From an uncultured Bacteroidota bacterium (GTDB taxonomy: Bacteria > Bacteroidota > Bacteroidia > Chitinophagales > Saprospiraceae): a stretch of DNA of 64,000 bases. Positions within the stretch are counted from its first letter, which is position 1. Each line of letters opens with the position of its first letter. This document shows, piece by piece, positions 43,530 to 53,378 of the stretch. The notes beneath the pieces were generated by a model that was not told the origin of the DNA, did no database searches, and was given only the letters and a program-made list of their open reading frames with translations. Position numbers and translations under genes: made by a program. Where the stretch lies: positions 1-64,000 of the forward strand of contig CACLQQ010000002.1 of assembly GCA_902609095.1 (NCBI GenBank), read 5' to 3'.

Positions 43530-43548
43530 CCTGCCTGCGGCAGGCAGG
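43530..43548. repeat. REP-like palindrome CCTGCCTGC-G-GCAGGCAGG
   Basis: Perfect 9-bp arms around one G; GC-rich within AT-rich intergenic DNA. Confidence 0.7.
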
Positions 43549-43729
43549 GAAACAAAAATCAAGACCTTAAAAATCATCTGCTCAAAGGCTGCTCCCGCCT
43601 CCACTGTTTAAGGTCATTCCAATAGGTTCTTGAAAAGGCCTTGTAACCAGAACATCGAAATTACTCTGTACATTGTGGTTATTATAGTGAGACTACTTCA
43701 GTCATTCTACGACCAAAAAGTAAAGCAAT

Positions 43730-44752
43730 ATGAAGTCAATATATATTACTCAGTACGGCAATAGCGATAAGGCATTTGACATCAGAGAAACAGAGATTCC
43801 CTCTCCTGGACCTGGAGAGGTGTGTATCAAGGTGATTTCATCAGGATTGAACTTTGCCGATGTGGTAGCGAGGAGAGGTCTCTATCAAGACGCCCCACCT
43901 AATCCAGCAGTAATCGGTTATGATGTAGCTGGATATATCCATGCTGTTGGGATTGATGTGATTGACTTTGAGGTTGGTCAAAAGGTGGTAGCTCTGACTC
44001 GATTTGGTGGATATGCCGAATATGCCATCGCCATGGTAGAAGGTGTAGCAGTATTACCCGATGATTATGATTTTCACAAGGCTACAGCTTTAGCGACTCA
44101 AGCCTGTACAGCTTACTTTTGTGCGGCAGAATGTATCAGTCTCCATGAAGGAGATACTGTACTCGTACAAGCAGCAGCAGGTGGAGTCGGAAGCATATTA
44201 GTTCAGTTGGCTAAGTACTATGGCTGTAAAGTTTATGGAACCGCCTCCACTAAGAAGCAGGACTTTCTCAAAGAGTTAGGCGTCGATCTACCTATCGACT
44301 ATACCAAAGATAGTTTTAAGGACATCATCAAAAAAGAGACCCCTGATGGCATCGATGTGGTATTTGACAGTATCGGAGGAAAGAGTTTCAATCACGGGAT
44401 GAAGGTCTTAAGCCCTGGAGGTCGTATGGTCAGCTACGGTGCTGCCTCACAGATCAAAGGCAACAAAACGAACAAGCTCAAGGCCGCAGGAGTAGTCTTT
44501 GGCTTCGGTCTATTTAGTCCTCTTGGACTTCTGATGAACTCCAAGAGCATCATCACCGTCAATATGCTCAGAATTGCAGACTACAAGGCCAATATGTTTC
44601 AGCATGTCATGCGAAAAGTGGTTAAACTCGCTGATGAGGGCGTGATTAACCCAACCTTGTGTAAGACCTTCGCAGCAAGTGATGTGGCAAGCGCTCACGA
44701 CTTTTTGGAGAGTCGCCAATCGATCGGTAAGGTAACCTTGGGCTGGGAATAA
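43730..44752 (+). CDS. Zinc-binding-dehydrogenase-like MDR oxidoreductase (quinone oxidoreductase / VAT-1-like)
   Basis: GEVCIKVISSGLNFADVVARRGLYQ, VLVQAAAGGVGSILVQLAKYYGCKVYGTAS, GRMVSYGAAS. Confidence 0.9.
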   Translation: MKSIYITQYGNSDKAFDIRETEIPSPGPGEVCIKVISSGLNFADVVARRGLYQDAPPNPAVIGYDVAGYIHAVGIDVIDFEVGQKVVALTRFGGYAEYAIAMVEGVAVLPDDYDFHKATALATQACTAYFCAAECISLHEGDTVLVQAAAGGVGSILVQLAKYYGCKVYGTASTKKQDFLKELGVDLPIDYTKDSFKDIIKKETPDGIDVVFDSIGGKSFNHGMKVLSPGGRMVSYGAASQIKGNKTNKLKAAGVVFGFGLFSPLGLLMNSKSIITVNMLRIADYKANMFQHVMRKVVKLADEGVINPTLCKTFAASDVASAHDFLESRQSIGKVTLGWE

Positions 44753-44832
44753 GTATGATGTAGTTTCTATCAGAAATATGATCTAATATGATATTCCCAG
44801 TATCTTATGAGTTGTAATCCTCTATTTCTAAT

Positions 44833-44977
44833 TGTCACTATTTTATCCGAAAAAAGAAACCAAAAACTCGACGCCCTAAGATATTCCTGCAATGCTACTA
44901 AGGCTTCCCATCAGCTTCGCTGTTCTGACACTTAAATGTCTCTCAGAAATTCATCCTAAAGGATTCTTTCCTTTACC
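44833..44977. repeat. Diverged intergenic repeat, copy A
   Basis: tcactattttatccgaaaaaagaaaccaaaaactcgacgccctaa...catcagcttcgctgttctgacacttaaatgtctc... aligns with 51850-51997. Confidence 0.65.
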
Positions 44978-45243
44978 TATTTGAGTGCTTCATGCTATCC
45001 TGAATTAATTGATTAACAATAAGTTAATTTCAAGACAAATAGAGCGTTCAAACTATAAATTTTTGTGGTAATGATGCGAAATACGGTATAATACAACAGT
45101 TAGTATTTACCTTATTGTATGCTTAGCCATAACAATCCTGGCTGCCTATAGAGATGATTAGGATTTAACATTGAAGTCATTTCAGAATACATTGATGTAC
45201 AGAATAGTATATTTGATTCATCCATCAATTATAGATTTAAATT

Positions 45244-47886
45244 ATGAAATATTTCTTTGCTTTTAGTTTGACTTTTGTTCTTTCAATCAACTCTCTTATC
45301 TGTCAAATAGATCTTACTCCCGAGCGCTTTGACTTTGAACCAAACCTATCTTATAATGCAGATTTCAAAACTCCTGCGGATCACTTGGGATATGAGTTAG
45401 GAGAGTCATTTGTAATGTACAGTGATGTAGTGAGCTATTTCAAATATTTGGCAGCAGCCTCAGATAGAATAATGATCAACGAATATGGTCAGACCTACGA
45501 AGGAAGGAAGCAATACAATCTGGTGATTTCCTCACCCGAAAACCTGAGGAATTTAGAGCAGTTGAAAGCAGATAATCTCAAACTCGGTGATCCCAGAAAT
45601 ATCTCAGCATCAGAAGCACAAGAGCTTATCGATAATAAGCCAGTATTTACTTCTCTGAGTTACAACATACATGGTAATGAGCCCTCTACAACAGAGGCCG
45701 CGATGCAGGTAGCTTACAGATTTGCAGCTGCTACCGATGCAAATACTACCAATATACTGAACAATAGTGTAGTCATCATGTATATCTGCCTCAATCCCGA
45801 TGGTAGAGATCGCTATGTGTATTGGTATGAAAGCGTAAAAAGATCAGTACCAGGGATAGAGCCAAAGGACTTAGATCACTATGCACCGTGGCCTAATGGT
45901 AGAACAAATCACTATTGGTTTGATCTCAATAGAGATTGGGTATGGTTGGTACATCCAGAGTCACGAGGACTCATAAGCGAATATGTACAATGGATGCCTC
46001 AATTACATGCTGATTATCATGAGCAAGGATATAATGCGAACTATTTTACCATGCCAGGAACTACGCCAAGGAATCTATTATTACCTGATAATTATGAAGC
46101 CCTAACTGATACCATTGGTAAGGCTAATATTACGGCCTTCAATAAGAATAAAATCAGTTATTTCACACGACAGGCGTTTGACTTTTTCTATCCAGGATAT
46201 GGATCCAGCTATCCCAGTGTCATGAATGCCGTCGGGATGCTCACGGAGCAAGGCGGCATCGGTGGAGGAAGAGCGATCATCACAGATGATAGACAAGTGC
46301 TAACTCTAAGGCAACGTGTATTCGATCACTATACGACCTCAGTAGCAACCATCAAAAAAGCGGTAGAGCAAAAAGAACTATTTAACAGCTACTTCTATGA
46401 AGCGAGTAATCCAGCCAATTCTAAAAGTATTACCAAATCATACCTAATCATAAATGATGGCAGTCCATATCTCAATGATGTAGTCAATATTTTCTTGAGT
46501 CATAATATAGAAATTGCTGAGACTACAGGAAATCAACGTGTCAGCAATGTTGAATCCTACAGAACTGGTTCTAATGAGAGTATCAATGTACCGGATGGAT
46601 CTATAGTGGTACGAACGAATCAACCGAAGCATCTATTGATCAATACGATTCTTAGCAAACAGATGGCCATCGAGGATTCTGTGATGTATGATATGGCTAC
46701 TTGGTCAGCACCTCTGGCCTATAATTTAGAGGCCTACAGTTCAACGAGAGAACTCAATCTAAAAACGAACATCGTCACAGATCGCAAGGCTAATCAAGGT
46801 GCTGTGGTTAATCCTGAAGCATCTTATGCCTATGTGATTGACTGGAACCAGAGGTATACACCTAAGGCCTTATCCATGCTATGGACTAAAGGATACCGCG
46901 TTCGATCGGCCTCTGAAGCTTTCGCTACAGGTGATCAATCTTTTAACCCAGGTAGTTTGATCATCTTACAAGGACGAAACTTGACACATCAAGATCATTG
47001 GCAGGCAGATATGGAACAAATCGCCTCTCAGGCACAGGTCACTATAGTAGGCCTGCATACAGGTCGTATGACCACAGGCAATGACTTAGCTTCTCGCAGC
47101 AACAAACCGCTTAACCAACCTCGAGTAGCCCTGTTGGTAGAACAGCCTTTTAGCACCTATACTTGTGGACAGCTATACTTCTTATTTGATCAAGAAACTC
47201 AATTACCAATAGAGCGGGTTAGAACCTCTATCCTGCAACAAACTGCGATCCCTAAACTTGGCAGTCGGTATGGTTATGCAGACTTATTTGACTATGATGT
47301 ATTAATTTTATCAGGTGGAGGTAACAACTTAGCTAAGGTTTTCACCGAAGCAGAACAAGAAACACTCAAGGACTGGGTGAGTCAAGGCGGTACGATCGTG
47401 GCTACAGAAAGTGCTTCATCATTTTTCACTAAGGGTAAATCGTCTATAAGTAAGATTGAAACGAGAGATTCTGGAAAAGACACTTCTGAAGAGGCTAAAT
47501 ATCTCAAGTATGAGGACCGAAGAGACTATTATGGAAAAAAGAGAATTCCAGGATCGGCACTGGCCACTCATGTAGATGTGAGTAATCCATTAGCCTTTGG
47601 GATGAAGGAAGATGTCTACTCTCTGTCTTTTAACGGTATGGCCCTCAAGCCTAACAATCAGTTAGAAACGGTAGCCTACTACCATCAAGATCCTAATCAA
47701 CTGTTAGTGTCTGGATACTCCAATCAACAGAATCTGAATGAGCTCGCAGGCATGGTAACGGCCGCTGTGGAGCCAATGGGTCGAGGAAAAATAGTACACC
47801 TCGTCGATAATACGCAGTACAGAATGTTTTGGAGAGGGCCATCCCGTATGATGCAAAATGCGGTAATGTTACTTCCATCATACTAA
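45244..47886 (+). CDS. M14-family zinc carboxypeptidase
   Basis: NIHGNEPSTTEAAMQ zinc motif (HxxE), CLNPDGRDRYVYW, HADYHEQGYNANYFTMPG. Confidence 0.9.
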   Translation: MKYFFAFSLTFVLSINSLICQIDLTPERFDFEPNLSYNADFKTPADHLGYELGESFVMYSDVVSYFKYLAAASDRIMINEYGQTYEGRKQYNLVISSPENLRNLEQLKADNLKLGDPRNISASEAQELIDNKPVFTSLSYNIHGNEPSTTEAAMQVAYRFAAATDANTTNILNNSVVIMYICLNPDGRDRYVYWYESVKRSVPGIEPKDLDHYAPWPNGRTNHYWFDLNRDWVWLVHPESRGLISEYVQWMPQLHADYHEQGYNANYFTMPGTTPRNLLLPDNYEALTDTIGKANITAFNKNKISYFTRQAFDFFYPGYGSSYPSVMNAVGMLTEQGGIGGGRAIITDDRQVLTLRQRVFDHYTTSVATIKKAVEQKELFNSYFYEASNPANSKSITKSYLIINDGSPYLNDVVNIFLSHNIEIAETTGNQRVSNVESYRTGSNESINVPDGSIVVRTNQPKHLLINTILSKQMAIEDSVMYDMATWSAPLAYNLEAYSSTRELNLKTNIVTDRKANQGAVVNPEASYAYVIDWNQRYTPKALSMLWTKGYRVRSASEAFATGDQSFNPGSLIILQGRNLTHQDHWQADMEQIASQAQVTIVGLHTGRMTTGNDLASRSNKPLNQPRVALLVEQPFSTYTCGQLYFLFDQETQLPIERVRTSILQQTAIPKLGSRYGYADLFDYDVLILSGGGNNLAKVFTEAEQETLKDWVSQGGTIVATESASSFFTKGKSSISKIETRDSGKDTSEEAKYLKYEDRRDYYGKKRIPGSALATHVDVSNPLAFGMKEDVYSLSFNGMALKPNNQLETVAYYHQDPNQLLVSGYSNQQNLNELAGMVTAAVEPMGRGKIVHLVDNTQYRMFWRGPSRMMQNAVMLLPSY

Positions 47887-47892
47887 GTACAT

Positions 47893-48339
47893 ATGAATAT
47901 TGTAAAAGCTACCACCAAACATCTGGATATACTGACTCCATTCTTTGATGGATACATGATGTTCTACCAGCAAGAGTCAAACTTGGAGAAGCACAGAGCC
48001 TATCTGGAGTAACGACTAAGATTAATTGAGGCCAAGGTATTCATAGCCGTAGCTGATAATGGCGAAGGTGTGGGATTCACTTTGCCCTACCCTACCTTTT
48101 CTTCAGTGAGTAAAGCGAGGAAATATACCTTGAATGATCTATTTGTTCATTTAGACCATAGGCGAAAAGGGGTTGCCAGTACGTTACTCTCAGAGGTGGT
48201 GAGGCATGCTCTATCTAATGGGGCTGTACGACTTCATCTCGAGACTGAAGCAAGTAATAGCTCAGCACAAAACTTATATGATAGTGAAGGGTAGATAAGG
48301 GAAAGCAATTACTTTTATTATTACAATCTACAGGATTAA
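47893..48339 (+). pseudogene. GNAT N-acetyltransferase with two internal stops
   Basis: MNIVKATTKHLDILTPFFDGYMMFYQQESNLEKHRAYLE[TAA]RLRLIEAKVF...LNDLFVHLDHRRKGVASTLLSEVV...NLYDSEG[TAG]IRESNYFYYYNLQD*; no frameshift. Confidence 0.8.
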
Positions 48340-48346
48340 ATCATAC

Positions 48347-49539
48347 ATGAGATATTGCATCAACATCTCACTTCTTCTATTTCTGATATTGATCGGGCGG
48401 TTTTCCTGCGAGCCAAAACATAGAGAGTCTGTAGATATATCTGCGATTCCTATGTCAAGATTCAACGAGCTCCAGAATTTAGACTATCATGACGGCCCAA
48501 TTGTCGAGCGAAAAGATGACAGCTATAGAGTACAATATGTAAAGCGTGATGAATAATTAGAACTCGATCACATCGTCAAATCACTAAAGTCCAAAGACCC
48601 AAAGGTAGATGTATTCACGAAAGTTAGCTATGAATTTAGTGTAAAAACTGAGAGCATCGGAGGATATAAACACGTCATTTTATGAGGGGATAGATATAGT
48701 ATTCGTCACCTCTGATATGGAAGGTAATTATGGTGCCTTCAAGTCATTGCTTCAAGCCAATGGAGTTATCGATGCTCAGATGAAATGGCAATATGGAGAT
48801 AATCATATCGTCTTGGTTGGTGACATGGTAGATCGTGGTGATGAATTGTTACAAGTACTTTGGCTGATCTATAAGTTGGAACAAGAAGTTAAAGAGGCTG
48901 GTGGTAGGGTTCATTTTATAATCGGGTATCACGAATAGATGAACCTCTGGGGCAAGTATGACCGTACCTACCTCAACTATGTACATTTTAGCTATAACCT
49001 CACAGCTAATGCGATTGATATCCCATATGCCAAATGGATATACTCTGAATCATTCCTAGGTAATTGGATAGCACATAAAAATGCCCTGGTAAGAATAGAT
49101 AGTAAGTGATATGTTCATGGCGACATCTATCCGAGTATCAGCAAATTGAAAATCTACCTTGACGAAATGAATGATGCGATACGATCTGCTATCAGTAAGA
49201 ATCCTGCTTACTTGAATCGTACAGAAGCCACCCTATCCAGTCAAAGTGGACCACTATGGTGCAGAGGAATGGCGAATAGAGCGCTGTCTAAAAAATCACG
49301 TTAAGAAAATCCTCGAACAACTTAATACTGAGAAGGTAATTGTCGGGCATACCATAGTTGACCCGGAGCATATCAGCTTGCTATACGATGATCAAATCAT
49401 TGCTATCGATGTGCATCACTATGAACTTTACAAGAAAAGTAATGTCCGTGGGCTACTGATAACTGATATAGGTTATTATGAGGACGACAATGAGGGTAAG
49501 AGTCATCTGCTCATGTTGTACGAACCTAAAGAGTTGTAG
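48347..49539 (+). pseudogene. Calcineurin-like metallophosphoesterase with multiple stops and frameshifts
   Basis: VFVTSDMEGNYGAFKSLL, HIVLVGDMVDRGDE, HFIIGYHE*MNLWGKY, RIDSK*YVHGDI, VIVGHTIV spread over several ORFs. Confidence 0.8.
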
Positions 49540-49575
49540 TTAAAACTCGTTTAACAATGCACTGATAATTTATTT

Positions 49576-49734
49576 GCAAGTTTTTGATTACGAAATATTT
49601 CAGCTTTCTGCCCGTCCTCTTCGAGGTTTACTCACTTCGAATCATATCGATTCGACTCTTAGAGTTCATTCCTTCACCCCATAGCTTTAGATATGACGCT
49701 GAAAAAAACTTAATCTCGATAATCAAAAACTTAC
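49576..49734. repeat. Structured intergenic element: imperfect outer inverted repeat with an inner perfect hairpin
   Basis: gcaagtttttgattacga (49576-49593) versus reverse complement of 49716-49734 (gtaagtttttgattatcga); inner TCGAATC-atatc-GATTCGA at 49637-49655. Confidence 0.55.
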
Positions 49735-49801
49735 AACTAACTTTAACCTGCATTCTTAAATTACTTCATTAAGTAAGAGAATCGACCAAATCAAAATTAA
49801 A

Positions 49802-50814
49802 ATGACTCGCTTCTCTACTCTATTCCTGATAGCAGTAGCTACAACACCATTCTCTTGTCAAGAAGATTCTAAAAAAGAGGTACTCTCGATAAGTATTTTT
49901 GACAAAATATATGAACTTGAAAGTCCATCATTAAGAATTATAGGAGATGTGACTCATCTGTATGATGATAATACCATCGACGAAGAATCTGGCAAGGAGT
50001 CCTATCAACCAGCAAAATTATCCTTCGAGGGTATTTCTAGAGAGGCAGCTAAACCTCTCAAAATTGCCAAAAGAGGTGTTACCCGAAAGCGAATATGTGA
50101 CTTCCCTCCTATTAAGCTAAAGTTTAGTGAGGATACACTTTCAAACATAGGTTTATCAAAATTCAATACCTATAAGTTGGTCATACACTGTACTAACATT
50201 CTTGAATCATTAGTTTCTGAGGAGTTCTTGGTCTATAAACTATACAATCACTTCACAGATAATAGCTTCAGAGTGAAGAAGCTAAATATGATCTATGAGG
50301 ATGTAAGCAATGGAAAGGAAATAAGAAAAATAGCCTTCCGAACAGAGGAAGATGAAGAATTAGCACATAGATTAAATGCCAGTCTATATGAAGGCCCTAT
50401 CAAAGCATTAGATCGCCAACAATATGCCCAGATGGTCATCTTTCAATATATGATAAGCAACACTGATTGGAACCTAACCAACGGTCACAATATGAAGTGG
50501 ATCCAGAAAGCGGATCTCCCCTCTACTCCTCCTATACCGTATGACTTTGACTTCTGTGGCTTGGTGAATGCCCCTCACGCTAGTCCGCGCATCCACAGAT
50601 GCCCATAACATCTGTGAGAGAGCACCTCCTCCAGTGGAGAGGTAAGGGTAAAGAAGAGTTAAGAGAAGTAACAACAGAGTTCAGCAATGAAAAGAGCGCT
50701 GTACTCAGTATGGTCAACGATCAAGCAGGCCTCTCTGAAGATGAAAAAGCAGATATCAGTGGTTTTATAGAATCATTCTATACCGAAGTGGGTCAAAGTT
50801 CATTCTATACATGA
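49802..50814 (+). pseudogene. Conserved hypothetical lipoprotein, split by one frameshift near 50595
   Basis: ORF 49802-50608 ends PYDFDFCGLVNAPHASPRIHRCP*; the +1 ORF 50599-50814 continues ITSVREHLLQWRGKGKEELREVTTEFSNEK. Confidence 0.6.
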
Positions 50815-50885
50815 GCAGTAAAATGGGTGAAAAGTTGGGCTATAACTTGTAGCCCCGAGAATAAATTTTCATTTTGTGGGTAATG

Positions 50886-51325
50886 GTTCGAAGATATGAC
50901 AAGGTAGATGAGCCTTTATCATGAGTCTTTAATGATGCTGCAGTTAACTATGCGCAAGGTGATAGTAAATTAAGATGAGCTGGCAAGTCAAGAGTAGAAG
51001 TCCCGCCACAAGAGCTCATGCAGTTTGCTACATCTATTAATCATCCGATCTTGAAATTAGCTTAGATACTTCCATCCTCATATTCTACACTAACCAAATA
51101 AGATCGCGACTTGATAGAACTACAAGTGAGCATATCCTAAAGTTGCGTGATCTTTTCGAATTTCGCAAAGAGGTCTTTGGTAATATTCGAGTTCTTAACG
51201 CTTGGTTAGATGAACCTCTCGAGCTCTATGATGATGCATCGAGCTTTATGATGTTAGATACACATTAAGGGATACAGCTTATTACGGAGGCTTGCTTAAA
51301 TATAAACAGAGGTCTACCTGTGTAA
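50886..51325 (+). pseudogene. Xre/ParS-like antitoxin (DUF2384-type) remnant of a Res-Xre pair
   Basis: VEVPPQELMQFATSINHPILKLA*ILPSSYSTLTK, then a shifted frame RTTSEHILKLRDLFEFRKEVFGNIRVLNAWLDEPLELYDDASSFMMLDTH*GIQLITEA. Confidence 0.65.
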
Positions 51326-51790
51326 TGCTGGTCTACAGAATCAAAAGGGGAAAGTACTTAGACAGCATATTGTTTGGGTTAGGAAGCAAAAATCAACGGA
51401 GGTCGATGGAATCATACTAACATAGCTGTCATCTATGCCTCTAAAAGTCAGTCATTCGCTCTCTTAGAAATTATTTTGCATCTCAAACATACTCGATACC
51501 TACCTAAAGATCGAATGATTGTTTTAATCCAATTAGACGACAAACTTGAAAACACTCTCACCGATCAAGAGCTACCACCTGATTAGGAATCCATACCGAA
51601 TGGACCATAGGCTAATAAAGACCTGATTCAGCAATAGATGTTTCAAACAAATAAAATCATAATAAGAGTACCATCAGTGGTGATGTCTCAAGAATACAAT
51701 TATGTCATAAAAGCGCAATCCATTCCTTCTGATCTGGTTAGCATTCAAAGCATCGAAAAATTAGATATAGATCGGCGCATCTTGCATTAG
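51325..51790 (+). pseudogene. RES-domain toxin remnant
   Basis: MLVYRIKRGKY... shift ...KINGGRWNHTNIAVIYASKSQSFALLEIILHL...LTDQELPPD*ESIPNGP*ANKDLIQQ*MFQTNKIIIRVPSVVMSQEYNYVIKAQS...LDIDRRILH*. Confidence 0.8.
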
Positions 51791-51849
51791 TTATTATAAA
51801 TGCCCGCAATATTATCAGCAACATCTCTATTCTCTAACTTTAGTAACAT

Positions 51850-51997
51850 TATCACTTTTTAATCGAAAAAAGTAACCAAGAACTCGACATCCTAATCCGC
51901 AGCTACCATGCGCCCAAGGCTCTCCGTCAGATTTGCTGTTCAGCCACTTGTATGTCTCCTAAACATTTATCCTAATGGACTCGTTCTTTCCCTTACT
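51850..51997. repeat. Diverged intergenic repeat, copy B
   Basis: tatcactttttaatcgaaaaaagtaaccaagaactcgacatcctaa...gtcagatttgctgttcagccacttgtatgtctcc... aligns with 44833-44977. Confidence 0.65.
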
Positions 51998-52235
51998 TGT
52001 GTCCACCAAGCTAACTGTCACTAGGAGCCATCTTTTATAACATATCTATAAATTTCGTTTTGAACTCATTCTTCGCAGTTTTAGGTAATTATGCGAAGAA
52101 ACTTATTAATCATAATACGGTTTTGATATACCCTGATAGTTTACCTACCTAATATTACATAAGAGAGGGAGATAAAAAAAAGGTCCCAACTCCTGCGAAT
52201 CGAAATCTAATGTATTTTTTAGTGATTTTGTTTTC

Positions 52236-52574
52236 CTATGCGTAAAATGACTCCTTACCTAACTTCTTAACTAGTAGGTAATAGAACATAGCTCTGTACT
52301 TGTTACGGTTAGACGAACCGAACTGATCAACAACACCAGCTATAGAATCATCTAATGCAGCACCATCAGCTATCCCTAATTTTTTGATTAGGAAGTTATT
52401 TTTAACACGTGCCAACTCAGCCTTATCCGTAGAAGATATTTTAGAAGAATCAGGATTGTAGATAGATGGGCCACAACCTTTAGCCACCTCAGTCAATAAA
52501 TTTAGATCATATGATATGCCTAATTTATAAAACTCAGCTTTGTATGTTTCCATACATTCCTCAAACTTACTCAT
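52236..52574 (-). CDS. DUF2853-family protein
   Basis: LLTEVAKGCGPSIYNPDSSKIS...VKNNFLIKKLGIADG...FGSSNRNKYRAMFYYLLVKKLGKESFY. Confidence 0.85.
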   Translation of the reverse strand: MSKFEECMETYKAEFYKLGISYDLNLLTEVAKGCGPSIYNPDSSKISSTDKAELARVKNNFLIKKLGIADGAALDDSIAGVVDQFGSSNRNKYRAMFYYLLVKKLGKESFYA

Positions 52575-52989
52575 ATTAATTTTTTACGATTAATAAATAT
52601 TTTCGAAACACCCTTAAAGTAAGTACTTTTTACAAGCTAAACCGTTAATTGTGTAGATGAAAAGTGATAAAATATCCTATGTATGTAATGAAGTAGAAAA
52701 GGTACGTGAAATTTATTATGATACAATTACTAATCTCGGAGAGTATAATTCTACATTTGAGTTTATCAGTGCACTCGCAATAAGTCAACACACCGTATTC
52801 ACAAGGGTATCCACCCAGAATCACCGAACTAAATAGTAGGCACTCCGACTGTATTATAAAAGACTACGACTACATAATGTCGTCAGAGTTATCCCAGACC
52901 GACATACAGTACTGACAGACTCAATAGTTTGCATATCGAGACTGGCAAGAAGTCATCACTGAGGACACAGGCTTAAACCATAATTTTGA

Positions 52990-53330
52990 AAATACTGTAG
53001 ATGAGATGTTGGAAGGCCATATCAAGGAGCTTCAATCTTTACTGAACCAAAACCCTGATCTGATCAAGCTAAGCAGTCCTTTTGCACATGGCGCTAATCT
53101 TTTATACTACTTGGCTGCAAATGGTGTCGAAACACACAGACAGATCAGTTCTTATAATGCTGCTAATATTGTCGAGCTCTTATTGATTCAAGGAGTAAAT
53201 ATTGATGTAACCATAAAATCTATGGAGGATCTTGTACTGTAATAAACCTAATCGAAACCAGTGCACATCCTAATGAGGCCGGTGTAGCATCAGAGGTTAT
53301 TCAGATGATCAGAGATCATACTACCTCATA
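52990..53330 (+). pseudogene. Ankyrin-repeat protein remnant
   Basis: LQSLLNQNPDLIKLSSPFAHGANLLYYLAANGVETHRQISSYNAANIVELLLIQGVNIDV then a shifted frame YGGSCTVINLIETSAHPNEAGVASEVIQMIRDH. Confidence 0.65.
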
Positions 53331-53378
53331 ATGCTCAAAATTCATTAGTTTACCATTCAGAAATATCAATTAAACTTT

